Notes: generated from the letters alone by a model not told the origin. A DNA stretch of 64,000 nt from Pseudarthrobacter sp. SSS035 (GCF_023273875.1 NZ_CP096882.1:4774001-4838000), one strand, 5' to 3'; counted from the first letter of the stretch, positions 43,344-51,970 are shown. Program-made: numbers and translations.

Positions 43344-44173
43344 GAGAGTACGAGCTGTCTGGGGATCTCTGAGGCGGCGGCGGCCAGCCAGCCTGCGTCC
43401 AGGCCTTCACGGAAAAGGGCGGCAACCAGCTGTCGCAGCGCCTCGGGCGGTTGCGGGCTGTCCGGTTGCCCGGCATCGGAGGCCAGGATGAGCCGGTCAC
43501 CGGCGGCTCGTGCCACCTGGGCCAGGCGCGCCGGTGTCATGCCAGACTGGTGCCACAGCTGATAGGCGGTGATTTCGATGTAGGCGCCCCGGGCGGCAAG
43601 CTCGGCGATCTCGGCCACGCTCATTCCTGGCACGGTGTAGGAGGGGTGGGTCAGCAGGAACCGGGTGATGCCGCGTTGCTGCGCCTGATCCAGTAGCCAC
43701 CGGCACTCGGGCCCGCTGAGGTGCCCGGTGCAGAGTACGGCGTCGTGTTCGGCGATGAGGTCCAGGACCAAGGAAATCTCTGCCGACTGCTGCTCGTTGG
43801 GCGTGAGTACCGGGGGGACCGCCAGTACGGCCCGGTCGAGGCGGGAATCAAGATCGCTGAGGCGGGGCAGGGCCGCGGTTTCCTGGGTGTGGGCGTCGGC
43901 GGTCGGGAACCAGACCACCCTGCCGCCGCTTCCCAGGGCCGAGACGACGGCTGCCGGGTTCACCCCGCCGGCGGCCCGGTTCAGCGCGATGCCGCCGACA
44001 ACATCCAGCCCGGAGGACCGGGCCAGCGCCGTTGCCCGGCCGACAGTTGACTCGTGGTGGGCCTTCAGGACGAAGCCGGAGAACCCCGCCTCCGCATAGC
44101 GGGCGCAGATTTCGTCGTCGTAGCCGATACGCCCGATGACGTCGGGCGCGGCGTGGACATGGACGTCAAACAC
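43340..44173 (-). CDS. DUF6282 family protein (amidohydrolase-like)
   Basis: 277 residues. FDVHVHAAPDVIGR at the N-terminus, CTGHLSGPECRWLL, TRFLLTHPSY and ILASDAGQPDSPQPPEAL give the His/Asp pattern of the amidohydrolase-type TIM barrel seen in DUF6282 proteins. The function is not established. The GTG at 44173 is chosen because GAAGGA lies ten bases upstream; it overlaps the carbon-nitrogen hydrolase stop by eight bases. Its place directly after a nitrilase-superfamily enzyme suggests it hydrolyses the next amide or ring in the same pathway, which is an inference. Confidence 0.8.
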   Translation of the reverse strand: MFDVHVHAAPDVIGRIGYDDEICARYAEAGFSGFVLKAHHESTVGRATALARSSGLDVVGGIALNRAAGGVNPAAVVSALGSGGRVVWFPTADAHTQETAALPRLSDLDSRLDRAVLAVPPVLTPNEQQSAEISLVLDLIAEHDAVLCTGHLSGPECRWLLDQAQQRGITRFLLTHPSYTVPGMSVAEIAELAARGAYIEITAYQLWHQSGMTPARLAQVARAAGDRLILASDAGQPDSPQPPEALRQLVAALFREGLDAGWLAAAASEIPRQLVLS

Positions 44174-45032
44174 GCGGATCGTGTCCTTCCGGAACGGCCT
44201 CTGCCGAGGAGTGACGCTTGAGGGTTTTGAGCACCACGTCATAGCGGGATTCATCCAGTATTGGCGTCCGGGCACGGAGTGCACGAAGAGCCGCCAGATC
44301 GAGGGTGGCATGCAACGTGATCTCCGTATCCCCGGCTTCGGCCAGGGTTGACCCGTCCGGGCCCAGGATGCGGGACCGGCCCCAGAACTTCGCACCGCTG
44401 TCCGTCCCGCACCGGTTGATGAAGACCACATAGCACTGCAGCAGCAGGGCGGCGTGTTCTAGGATGACCTGCCATGTTCGCTGCACTTGCGCCGCGTTGG
44501 CGCCTTCGATGCTCGCAACGGGCACGATCAGCACTTCTGCGCCTGCCTGGGCCGCGAGCCATGGGATGACGGGGTGCCACATGTCGTTGCAGATGACGGT
44601 GGCGCACTGGGCGCCGCGGATGACCGTCGTGCCCAGCGCGTCGCCGGCTTCAAAGCCGAGGTGTTCGTTCCACGGGGCATACGAGACAGGGTGGATCTTA
44701 TGCTGAAGATGACGTTCCTCCCGGCCGGTGATCAGGTAGGCGTTGCGGGGACGCCCCTCACCCACAGTTTCGGCAAAACCTATCCCCATGGCGCCTCGCC
44801 GGTTGGCGAAGGCGGAGAGCCGCTCATCGTCCGCTGTCAGCGGGCGATAATCCGCCTCGGCGTCGAACCCGAACCCGTTGACCGCCAGTTCCGGTGTCAG
44901 GACCAGGTCCAGGTCGCCGAGACCGTCTCCCAGTTCCAGAATCCGCCGGATGTTTGCCTCTACCTGGCCGAATACCGGGGCGGTCTGCAACAGTCCGACG
45001 GTCAGGGTGTCCGCCGGCGACGGCTGGGACAT
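44166..45032 (-). CDS. Carbon-nitrogen hydrolase (nitrilase superfamily)
   Basis: 288 residues with the complete catalytic triad: Glu48 in LTPELAVNGF, Lys112 in LQHKIHPVSY and Cys148 in ATVICNDMWHP. The superfamily cleaves amides, nitriles or N-carbamoyl compounds. ATG at 45032 overlaps the stop of the substrate-binding protein (TGATG), so it is translationally coupled to the importer. An upstream in-frame start at 45059 would lie inside that gene. This coupling is the best hint that the imported compound carries an amide-like bond. Confidence 0.9.
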   Translation of the reverse strand: MSQPSPADTLTVGLLQTAPVFGQVEANIRRILELGDGLGDLDLVLTPELAVNGFGFDAEADYRPLTADDERLSAFANRRGAMGIGFAETVGEGRPRNAYLITGREERHLQHKIHPVSYAPWNEHLGFEAGDALGTTVIRGAQCATVICNDMWHPVIPWLAAQAGAEVLIVPVASIEGANAAQVQRTWQVILEHAALLLQCYVVFINRCGTDSGAKFWGRSRILGPDGSTLAEAGDTEITLHATLDLAALRALRARTPILDESRYDVVLKTLKRHSSAEAVPEGHDPRV

Positions 45033-45979
45033 CAGTTGAGCTTGTTGGCTGTCAACCACGCGCTGGCCACCTCCTCGGGCGTTTTGCCGTCGACGTCGAT
45101 TTCGGCGTTGAGCTTTTGCAGTTCGGTGGTTGTCAGCAGTTTGCTGATCGGTTCCATCACGGTTTGGACTTCCGGGGTCTTCTCCAGCGTGGCAGTCCTA
45201 ACGTTCAACGAGAGGTTGTAGGGCGGGAAGAACTTCTTGTCGTCCTCGAGCACCGTCAGTCCCAGGGAGGCGATGCGGCCGTCGGTGGCGAACACTTCGC
45301 CGAAGCTACAGGGGTTGCCCGTTCCGATGGCGTTGTAGATGGGACCTTCCGCCAACTCGGCGACCTTGTTCTGGGGAAGATCGATGCCGTAGGCCTTCTT
45401 CAGGCCGGGCCATCCGTCATCGCGGCCGAAGAATTCCGAAGCCCCGCAGAAAGCGGCGCTGGCTGGATCGGACTTGGTCAGCTTCGCGTAGTCCGAGAGG
45501 GTGGAGACCCCAAGCTTTTTGGCGGTTTCGGTTTTGGCGGCAACAGCGTAGGTGTTATTGGCAGGAGCGGGCGTCAACCAGGCGACACCGTTCTTCTTGT
45601 CTGCTTCGCTCAGCCTTTGGTACATCGTGTCGGGATCAGTGATGGTCTCTTTTTGTTGCAGGTGGGTCAGCCAGCCAGAGCCGGTGTATTCCCAGTACAT
45701 GTCGACCGCGCCGCTGGTGAGGGCCGCCCGGACCGCGCTGGAACCGCTCATGCCGCAGGTCCGCTCGACGCTGGCGCCTTGGGATTCCAAGCGCTGTGCA
45801 GCGACCTCGCACAACAGGAGCTGTTCGGTGAAGTTCTTGGAGGCGACGTTGATGGCGGCATCTTTCAGCGGGCCGTCTTTGGCCGCACCGGGAGCCTGGC
45901 CGGGACCGTTGCCACCTAAGGCGCAGCCGCTGGTCAGCACAACGCTGAACAAACCGACGGCAATCACACTTTTACGCAT
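45032..45979 (-). CDS. Glycine betaine/osmolyte ABC substrate-binding lipoprotein
   Basis: About 315 residues of the OpuAC/ProX-like family. There is a lipoprotein signal peptide with lipobox LTSGC (Cys19), then VASKNFTEQLLLCEVAAQRL, GAVDMYWEYTGSGWLTHL and TLEKTPEVQTVMEPISKLL. It binds a quaternary-amine-like or related compound outside the cell. ATG at 45979 is preferred, since AAAGAG lies six bases upstream; two other ATGs lie 6 and 15 bases earlier. It lies downstream of permease, ATPase and permease genes and is coupled to the carbon-nitrogen hydrolase. Confidence 0.92.
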   Translation of the reverse strand: MRKSVIAVGLFSVVLTSGCALGGNGPGQAPGAAKDGPLKDAAINVASKNFTEQLLLCEVAAQRLESQGASVERTCGMSGSSAVRAALTSGAVDMYWEYTGSGWLTHLQQKETITDPDTMYQRLSEADKKNGVAWLTPAPANNTYAVAAKTETAKKLGVSTLSDYAKLTKSDPASAAFCGASEFFGRDDGWPGLKKAYGIDLPQNKVAELAEGPIYNAIGTGNPCSFGEVFATDGRIASLGLTVLEDDKKFFPPYNLSLNVRTATLEKTPEVQTVMEPISKLLTTTELQKLNAEIDVDGKTPEEVASAWLTANKLN

Positions 45980-46008
45980 TTGCATCTCTTTCACTAGGGT
46001 TTTGCAGG

Positions 46009-46767
46009 TTAGATTCCCCGCGGACGCAGCAGGCGTTCGGCGATGCCGGCCAGCCAGTCAACGGTCAGGGCAAGGCAGATCGTCAGCACGCTGCCAACGA
46101 TCAGGACCGGCATGCGGTTAAGGGCGATTCCGGAGGAGATGATCGATCCCAGGCCTCCGGCATTGGTGAAGGCCGCCAGGGTGGCCACTCCGACGTTGAG
46201 AATAAGAGCCACCCTGATCCCGGCCAGCATGACGGGCACCGCGAGAGGAAGCTCAATCGTGAAGAGGACTTCCCGCGCGCTCATGCCCATGCCGCGGCCG
46301 GCGTCGATCAACGCACGGTCGACCTGCCGGATGCCCACCATGGTGTTGCGTAGCACGGGCAGCAGGGCATAGGCCACGAGGGCGATCACCGCCATCCAGA
46401 AGCCAACACCGAAAATCATCGCGAGCAGAACAAGGACGCCGATGGACGGGACGGCCTGTCCGGCGTTGGCTGCCGCCAACACCACCGCACCCACTCCTTT
46501 GGTGCGGGACCTGGTGAGCAGGACCCCTAGCGGCACGCCGATGGCTATCGTGAGCACTGTCGAAACGACGACCAGCTGGACGTGCTGCCACAGTGACGTG
46601 AAGATGACCTCCGGCGCCAGGCTCCGCGTCTCACTCGAATCAAGGGGGACGGATCCCACATAGACGGTGGTGCCGGCAACGAGCAGCAGCACGATCGCCG
46701 GAACAACCCACACGGTGGAGCGTCTGGTTCCGGGGACGGTGACCCGCTCCATGATTGTCGAACTCAT
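46009..46767 (-). CDS. Osmolyte ABC transporter permease (OpuB/ProW type)
   Basis: 252 residues with about six membrane helices. The inner-membrane-component loop is in LIDAGRGMGMSAREVLFTIE, followed by LPLAVPVMLAGIRVALILNV and GGLGSIISSGIAL. The ATG start overlaps the stop of the ATPase gene (46764-46767). It pairs with the second permease at 47761. Confidence 0.92.
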   Translation of the reverse strand: MSSTIMERVTVPGTRRSTVWVVPAIVLLLVAGTTVYVGSVPLDSSETRSLAPEVIFTSLWQHVQLVVVSTVLTIAIGVPLGVLLTRSRTKGVGAVVLAAANAGQAVPSIGVLVLLAMIFGVGFWMAVIALVAYALLPVLRNTMVGIRQVDRALIDAGRGMGMSAREVLFTIELPLAVPVMLAGIRVALILNVGVATLAAFTNAGGLGSIISSGIALNRMPVLIVGSVLTICLALTVDWLAGIAERLLRPRGI

Positions 46768-47768
46768 GACGGCACCGGAGTCCGCTGGGCAGCCGCGGTG
46801 AGCAGCCCCTGGATGTCGATGATCCGGGACGCCCCGCCGGAGAGCTTGACGTTGACGCCTTCGGCGCCTGCGGCCAGGACCTTCTCGAGCGCGCGGTGGA
46901 CGCTTTCCCCCGGGTCGACTTCAACGGTGGCAAGAACACTGCTGGCTTCCATAGTTGACGTGCCAATCACGTCCCCCACCTTCAACAGGGTAAGGCGCCG
47001 GACGGACGCTCCGGCCCCCACGAAGTCGCGGACGAAATCATCAGCCGGGTTGCTGAGGATCTGCAGCGGGGTGTCGAACTGCGCCAGCCGGGATCCGGGC
47101 CCGAAGATGGCGATCCGGTCCCCCAGGCGCAGGGCCTCGTCAATATCGTGCGTGACCAGGACGATGGTCTTGCGGATCCGTTCCTGCAGACGAAGGAACT
47201 CCATCTGAAGCTTTTCCCTGGCGATGGGGTCCACCGCGCCGAACGGTTCATCCATCAGCATGACGGGTGGATCAGCCGCCAGCGCCCGGGCTACCCCGAC
47301 GCGCTGCTGCTGGCCGCCGGAGAGCTGCCTCGGGTACCGGTTCGCGTACGTGGCGGGCTCCAGGCCAACCAGGTCCAAGAGTTCTTCAGCACGTTCACGC
47401 CGCTTGTTCTTGGCAACACCGAGCATCTTGGGAACCAGCGCCACATTCTCTGCGATGGTCAGGTGCGGGAGCAGGCCGATTTGCTGGATGACGTAGCCGA
47501 TGCCGCGCCGTAACTGGTCCACGTCAACATGGGTGACATCCTTACCGTCGATCCAGATGCGCCCTTCGGTCGGTTCAACCAGCCGGTTGATCATGCGCAG
47601 GGTGGTGGTCTTCCCGCATCCTGACGGGCCGACCAGGACGACGAATTCGCCGCGTTTGATTTCCATCGACAGGCCGGCAACGGCGTCTTTGCCCTGGTCC
47701 GGGTAGCGCTTGGAGACGCCCTCCAGATAGATCATGGTGTCAGGACTGCTTCCTGGGTTTTCAGACAT
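46764..47768 (-). CDS. Osmolyte ABC transporter ATP-binding protein (OpuBA/ProV type)
   Basis: 334 residues. Walker A GPSGCGKTT, Q-loop VIQQIGLLPHLT, signature LSGGQQQRVGVARAL, Walker B VMLMDEPFGAVD and the switch His in VLVTHDIDEAL are all present. A C-terminal regulatory segment (about 235-330) is CBS-like: DVIGTSTMEASSVLATVEVD, VLAAGAEGVNVKL. In ProV/OpuA proteins this region senses ionic strength or nucleotides. It overlaps both adjacent permease genes. Confidence 0.95.
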   Translation of the reverse strand: MSENPGSSPDTMIYLEGVSKRYPDQGKDAVAGLSMEIKRGEFVVLVGPSGCGKTTTLRMINRLVEPTEGRIWIDGKDVTHVDVDQLRRGIGYVIQQIGLLPHLTIAENVALVPKMLGVAKNKRRERAEELLDLVGLEPATYANRYPRQLSGGQQQRVGVARALAADPPVMLMDEPFGAVDPIAREKLQMEFLRLQERIRKTIVLVTHDIDEALRLGDRIAIFGPGSRLAQFDTPLQILSNPADDFVRDFVGAGASVRRLTLLKVGDVIGTSTMEASSVLATVEVDPGESVHRALEKVLAAGAEGVNVKLSGGASRIIDIQGLLTAAAQRTPVPS

Positions 47769-48405
47769 TTAATCCTCGCACAGTGGTGATTTTTGCTATC
47801 AAGATGAATAGGAGATCCAGGACCAGCGCAACAAGCACAACCCCGATCACACCGGACAGTGCTTCGTACAGGGCATTTGCCCCACCGATCCGGGCGAGAC
47901 CGCGGAAGATCAGCTCCCCCAGGCCCGGACCGCGGACTACGGCGCCGATGGCTGCCGTAGCCACCAGCATGATGGTGGCGGTCCGGATGCCGTTGAGGAT
48001 CACCGGCCAGGCCAGCGGAAGAACAACGGTTCGGAGCCGCTGGCCCGGGCCCATGCCCAGCCCGCGCGCCGCATCGATGACAGCCGGGTCTACTCCTTCA
48101 ATGCCGGTCACCGTGTTGCGGAGGATGGGGAAGATGCCGTAGATGGCCAGTGCCGCGACCGTCGGGGCGACCCCCAGACCCAGCAAGGGAATCATCAAGG
48201 CAAACAAGGCGAATGAGGGGATGGTCAGCAGGGTACCGGTTACGGACAACAAGGTCTGCCGCAACCGGGGCATGGACTCCGTGAGAAAAGCCAACCCGAT
48301 GCCCAGGACCGCGGAAACGGCGACGCTGATCAGAACCAGTTCGGCGTGCTGCTCCGCGAGAAGCAGCAGCCGGGTAGCGTTATTCGTCAGATATTCCAGA
48401 AACAC
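47761..48405 (-). CDS. Osmolyte ABC transporter permease
   Basis: 214 residues, shorter than the other permease, with five or six helices and the conserved VIDAARGLGMGPGQRLRTVV loop followed by LPLAWPVILNGIRTATIMLV. The start is GTG at 48405, within the end of a leader reading frame (48387-48533) in another frame, which suggests coupling. It overlaps the ATPase gene by eight bases. First gene of the importer. Confidence 0.92.
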   Translation of the reverse strand: MFLEYLTNNATRLLLLAEQHAELVLISVAVSAVLGIGLAFLTESMPRLRQTLLSVTGTLLTIPSFALFALMIPLLGLGVAPTVAALAIYGIFPILRNTVTGIEGVDPAVIDAARGLGMGPGQRLRTVVLPLAWPVILNGIRTATIMLVATAAIGAVVRGPGLGELIFRGLARIGGANALYEALSGVIGVVLVALVLDLLFILIAKITTVRGLNV

Positions 48406-48533
48406 GGCGTCCTCTGATCCAGCGTGAGGAGACGGTCCGACCGCTCTTGTGAAGAGGGTCTTCCGTCAGGCCGGCAAACCACGTCGTAGGTCCGGGAACC
48501 GACGACGGAAAAAGGCATAGCAAGACAGTGCAT
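48387..48533 (-). CDS. Leader ORF (48 codons) of the osmolyte importer operon
   Basis: ATG at 48533 follows a near-ideal ribosome site (AGGAG, 6-nt spacer). The frame encodes MHCLAMPFSVVGSRTYDVVC and ends FWNI at 48387, overlapping the GTG of the first permease by 19 bp in another frame. Cysteines lie at 3, 20 and 45. Inside it, CTCTT/AAGAG and GACGG/CCGTC can form nested stems. It may be a regulatory leader that controls the importer by coupling. No family is recognised. Confidence 0.45.
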   Translation of the reverse strand: MHCLAMPFSVVGSRTYDVVCRPDGRPSSQERSDRLLTLDQRTPCFWNI

Positions 48534-48611
48534 GGTTAACTCCTGCTCGTTCTTGACTTGTGGAGGGAGGGTTACGGAAGGGCAGGCCCGTACGGCGGAA
48601 CCCGGCGGCCG

Positions 48612-49385
48612 CTAGGCCGACGAGTGCGTGACCGGAGAGAGCGCCTGCTGAAGAGTGCGGACCGCCGCGAGCAGGTGGCCCGAGAAGACCCCTATATGGG
48701 GTTCAATGCGAAGGGCCGGGCCCGAGATGTTCACTGCGGCTGTAATCCGCCCTGAATAATCACGCACGGGTGTGCCGATGCCCACAATTTCAGGGTCAAA
48801 AATCCGGTTCGCCACCGTGTAGCCCTTCCGCCGGGCCTCGTGGACGTGCGCCAGGAACTCCCGCGCTTCACGCAGTCCCACGCCGTCTTGGCCGCTTCGG
48901 ACGATGTCGAGGATATGATCATCCCCGTGGTCCAACAGCAGCGCCATCCCGCTGGAACTTCGGTTCACAGGGACGGTACGCCCGACCCACCCTGGTGCCT
49001 CGATTGACCGTCGCGAACTTTCTGAATGTACTGTCAGGACCTCGCCGTCGCTGAGTACTGTCAGATAAGTGCGTTCGCGGACCACCTCGGTCAACCGGAA
49101 CATCAGCGGCCCCGCAACCTTCGTCAGGCGCTGGTCACCGGCCCGGAGGGCCAATGCAAACAGCCGCCAGCTCAGCTCATAGCGGCCGGCGGGATCCCGG
49201 GCCACCAGCCCGGTTTCCAGCAGGCTCTTGAGCTGACGCGACACGACCGACTTTTCGCGGCCCAATACCCGCGAAACATCCGACACGGTCATCCCGTCAG
49301 GGAACTGAGCCGCGTCGGCAGAACTGAGCACGTCGAGGACTGCCATGACCCTCGCCGCTCCGCTCTGCTTCTGATCCATGTCCAT
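48612..49385 (-). CDS. IclR-family transcriptional regulator
   Basis: 257 residues. Winged-helix part: MTVSDVSRVLGREKSVVSRQ and LKSLLETGLVARDPAGRYEL. Effector domain: RTYLTVLSDGEVLTVHSE, VPVNRSSSGMALLLDHGDD, RRKGYTVANRIFDPEIVGIG and ITAAVNISGPALRIEPHI. Related in layout to the IclR at 27266. It lies between the hydrolase at 49458 and the importer operon on the same strand and is the obvious candidate to control one or both. ATG at 49385 or, two codons later, 49379. Confidence 0.92.
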   Translation of the reverse strand: MDMDQKQSGAARVMAVLDVLSSADAAQFPDGMTVSDVSRVLGREKSVVSRQLKSLLETGLVARDPAGRYELSWRLFALALRAGDQRLTKVAGPLMFRLTEVVRERTYLTVLSDGEVLTVHSESSRRSIEAPGWVGRTVPVNRSSSGMALLLDHGDDHILDIVRSGQDGVGLREAREFLAHVHEARRKGYTVANRIFDPEIVGIGTPVRDYSGRITAAVNISGPALRIEPHIGVFSGHLLAAVRTLQQALSPVTHSSA

Positions 49386-49457
49386 TCCCGGATACTAGGT
49401 GTCGGATGTGATCCATGCAACATCGAGTTGCAAAAACCGCATCCTATAGGTGGTCGG

Positions 49458-50378
49458 TCAGGCAGAGACGCTGCGTACCGGGGACGAGCTCGCGGCGAAA
49501 GCCTGCCCGAAGAACTCATCCAGGCGGTCGCACAACAGCACGAACTCCGGGTGATCGACGTACATGAAGTCGTTGTGCCGCCCGTCGACGCTGTAGAGCG
49601 TTTTCGGCGATGAGGCGGCTTCGTACAGTGCCAGAGCCTCATCAATGGGGTGCAGGGAGTTGCGGGTGCCGTGTCCGATGAACAGTGGAGTCGGTGCAAT
49701 GTCTGCGACGACCTTTTCCACGTTCATGTCCAGGATCGACTCGGTGAACTGGAGCCGGGTGGGGTGGCCGAAACCGTAGACTTGCGAGAGTTCCTTCTGC
49801 ACGTAGTCGTCGGTGGCGGGGTCCAGCGGATAGTGCTCGAAGGTGTCTGCCATCCTTGACTCTCCCTCGAGAACGCGGCGCGTGCGGTCTTCCTGAACGT
49901 CCTGGAGGATCTTCGTCCACTCGTGGTAGGAGTGAATGGACTTCAGCCAGCGCTCCCCTTTGTAGAAGCCATTCAGGGCAGCGACGGCCGCGACATTACG
50001 GCCCTTTTCGGCGGCGAGAATCACGTTGGCGGCGCCCATGCCCCAACCGATGAGGCCAATCTGACGGTCATCCACATCCTGCTGAGTCTGCAGGAACGTG
50101 ACGGCGTTGCGGATATCCTCCACCTGTTCCTCGATGAGGACCGTACCCTTCGGACCCTCACTGTCTGCCATACCGCGATAGTCGAATCCGAGACAGATAT
50201 AGCCCTGCTGCGTCATCAGACGGGCGAACATCTTGGGGTAGAACTCATTAAAGCCCTGGTACCCCGAATTGACGATCAGCGCCGGCCTCAGCGTGCCCTC
50301 CGAAAGGTCATCCGGGTAGTACAAGGTGGCCTGAAGACGGCTGCCTTCACTAAAGAATGTCGTCTGTTTCTCAATCAT
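49458..50378 (-). CDS. Alpha/beta hydrolase-fold protein lacking the nucleophile serine
   Basis: 306 residues of the dienelactone-hydrolase/acyl-peptidase-like type. There is an oxyanion region (LIVNSGYQGFNEFYPKM), YICLGFDYRGMADSEG, a late Asp/His region (PLFIGHGTRNSLHPIDEAL and VDGRHNDFMYVDHP), and a lid-like insert at 128-200. The nucleophile elbow, usually GxSxG, reads GLIGWGMGAAN, with Gly113 where Ser is expected. Either the family uses another residue or the protein is non-hydrolytic. ATG follows GGAGG. It is upstream of IclR in the same direction and may be the first gene of the catabolic island. Confidence 0.8.
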   Translation of the reverse strand: MIEKQTTFFSEGSRLQATLYYPDDLSEGTLRPALIVNSGYQGFNEFYPKMFARLMTQQGYICLGFDYRGMADSEGPKGTVLIEEQVEDIRNAVTFLQTQQDVDDRQIGLIGWGMGAANVILAAEKGRNVAAVAALNGFYKGERWLKSIHSYHEWTKILQDVQEDRTRRVLEGESRMADTFEHYPLDPATDDYVQKELSQVYGFGHPTRLQFTESILDMNVEKVVADIAPTPLFIGHGTRNSLHPIDEALALYEAASSPKTLYSVDGRHNDFMYVDHPEFVLLCDRLDEFFGQAFAASSSPVRSVSA

Positions 50379-50506
50379 TTTTCCTCCATCGGGAAATGCG
50401 CTGCCTCTTCACAGCGGTCAGCATCCACTTGAACGTCCTCTGGTGACTGCGGCAAGCCATGTGGCCTGCGTCTCAATCATGCAACCTACTATCGAACGCA
50501 AGTGCA

Positions 50507-50788
50507 TTAACCGCAATACCTACGTGCAAAAAATGCATCATCCTTTGGAGTCGCTTCGGCGAGTTTGCCGGACACACCCAAGAATTCAAGGAGTAGGAGT
50601 TTTTGGCGGCCTGTTGGGCCAGCTCCGAGTCCTGCGCCACAAGCCGTTGCGCAGGGTTCGACGGTTGCCGTCCCTGACCGTCCAAGTGTCTTGGAACAGG
50701 CGGCAAAAACGCAGTCGTACTCACCGAGGTGGTCAAGGACCATTCGCACAGCACGATCACGCTGATCCTGGGGGTATCGCTTGCGCAT
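50507..50788 (-). pseudogene. IS3-family OrfA remnant
   Basis: From ATG at 50788, MRKRYPQDQRDRAVRMVLDH and LGEYDCVFAAC match the N-terminus of IS3-type OrfA. The sequence then breaks up (KTLGRSGTATVEPCATA) and shares no clear frame with an OrfB. It is related to the remnant at 696-800. Confidence 0.6.
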
Positions 50789-50865
50789 AATCGCTATCCT
50801 TCAAAACGGGAGCGACATCAAACCCAGCAAATACGGGCCACTTCGCCGCCCCACTGAACGCTAAC

Positions 50866-50897
50866 GTCGGATATTTCACTAATTCACAAGCCACCCC
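50866..50897 (+). repeat. 32-bp dispersed repeat, copy 3
   Basis: Identical to 36835-36866 (GTCGGATATTTCACTAATTC through AGCCACCCC) and one base different from 38018-38049. It lies just beyond the IS3 remnant and before the transfer region. Confidence 0.8.
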
Positions 50898-51406
50898 TGT
50901 AGGGCGCTGACCTGTTCGCCCTGCCTCAGTGCGAGACGAGCAGGGATGGTCGCGGAAGAAGGTATCTATCGAGTGTGCCAGGTATGCCGATATTTCTGGG
51001 CTAGAAGTAGTTGGCATTATCAGGCCTGTCATCACCGGCCTTTATGGTTAGGCCATGCAGCAACTTTTTGATTTCGCCTTTCGCGCGGCTGGACCATGCC
51101 GAGTCGAAGCGGCGGGAATTTGGTGAATCCTGGAAGCAATACATCTCGGGGTGTTGGTAACGGTGCTGCCACGAGCCGCAATCGCCGTATCCGCTTTTCG
51201 CGGCGCCAACGCCCGCTGGCATCCTCTCCGGTTTGGTCCATGCCCTTGTGGGAATCGCGTGCCGAGTCAAACAGGTGTCAGCTTGGGGTACACCCCAGCT
51301 AGGCGTCAGGCAGTCACTCAATCAGCGTCAGGATAGGGTCCCAAACGCGTTTCCTGCAGCCTTCTGATGGACAGTCCTGGATTCCAACCTGACACCTGGC
51401 TGCGGT
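50898..51406. other. Spacer with no recognised gene
   Basis: About 500 bases between the 32-bp repeat and the DUF4913 gene. A minus-strand frame ending at 51001 (SSRAKGEIKKLLHGLTIKAG) looks weakly protein-like but has no recognised start or family. It may be a remnant. Confidence 0.4.
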
Positions 51407-51970
51407 CTATCCGGTTGCTACTGTCGCTCCCAGTTCGGCAAGAAAGTCGGAGAAGCCAGGATCGGTGGATGGCCTGAAGGACGACCGGTGGTCGACGTGG
51501 TTTCCTTCGTTGATGCACTCACTAAGGCCCCAGGGTTTGGACCTGATGCGTTCGAGCATGGGCCAGAATGTGCCGTCGTGCCAGGAAGCCGCGTCCGTCA
51601 CCGCATTCTTGTGGCCGTAGTAGGCGGCCTGCCATGCCACCCACGCGGCCGTGAGCTCTTCAACGACGGCTGTATGGAGGTACCAGCACCCGAGGATCCG
51701 GGAACTGTCCGTTACGCCGTACCGCTCGTTGATCCAATTCACCCAGGCGCCCAGCGCCTCCATCAGTTTTGCGGCGTCGGGGCCGGTTAGCTCTTTCCAG
51801 TTCCAGGGCGCAGGTTTATTCTTGGGCGGGACAGCAAGAAGATCGTCCATCATCTCCACCAGGACCTGCATGCCCTCCTCGAGGGCACCTATCTGCCCGA
51901 CATGCGCCAGGACGACATCTTCCAGCAAGGGGACCTCAACGTCGGCCCCTTCTTCAGGTGTGGCGCTCAT
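51407..51970 (-). CDS. DUF4913 domain-containing protein
   Basis: 187 residues. The N-terminus is acidic and helical. The DUF4913 region follows: LMEALGAWVNWINERYGVTD, ILGCWYLHTAVVEELTAAWV, then DAASWHDGTFWPMLERIRSK and FSDFLAELG. DUF4913 proteins accompany actinobacterial conjugation operons; their role is unknown. Its start overlaps the coupling-protein stop (ATGA), so it is the last gene of the transfer operon. A truncated relative lies at 18316-18544. Confidence 0.88.
   Translation of the reverse strand: MSATPEEGADVEVPLLEDVVLAHVGQIGALEEGMQVLVEMMDDLLAVPPKNKPAPWNWKELTGPDAAKLMEALGAWVNWINERYGVTDSSRILGCWYLHTAVVEELTAAWVAWQAAYYGHKNAVTDAASWHDGTFWPMLERIRSKPWGLSECINEGNHVDHRSSFRPSTDPGFSDFLAELGATVATG

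Noticed and set aside
44894..45919. A 341-codon plus-strand frame opposite the substrate-binding protein gene
   Set aside because: Antisense shadow; the minus-strand lipoprotein is complete with a lipobox and coupled neighbours.
51001..51321. 107-codon minus-strand frame before the DUF4913 gene
   Set aside because: No start with a ribosome site and no recognised family; kept only as a note in the spacer entry.
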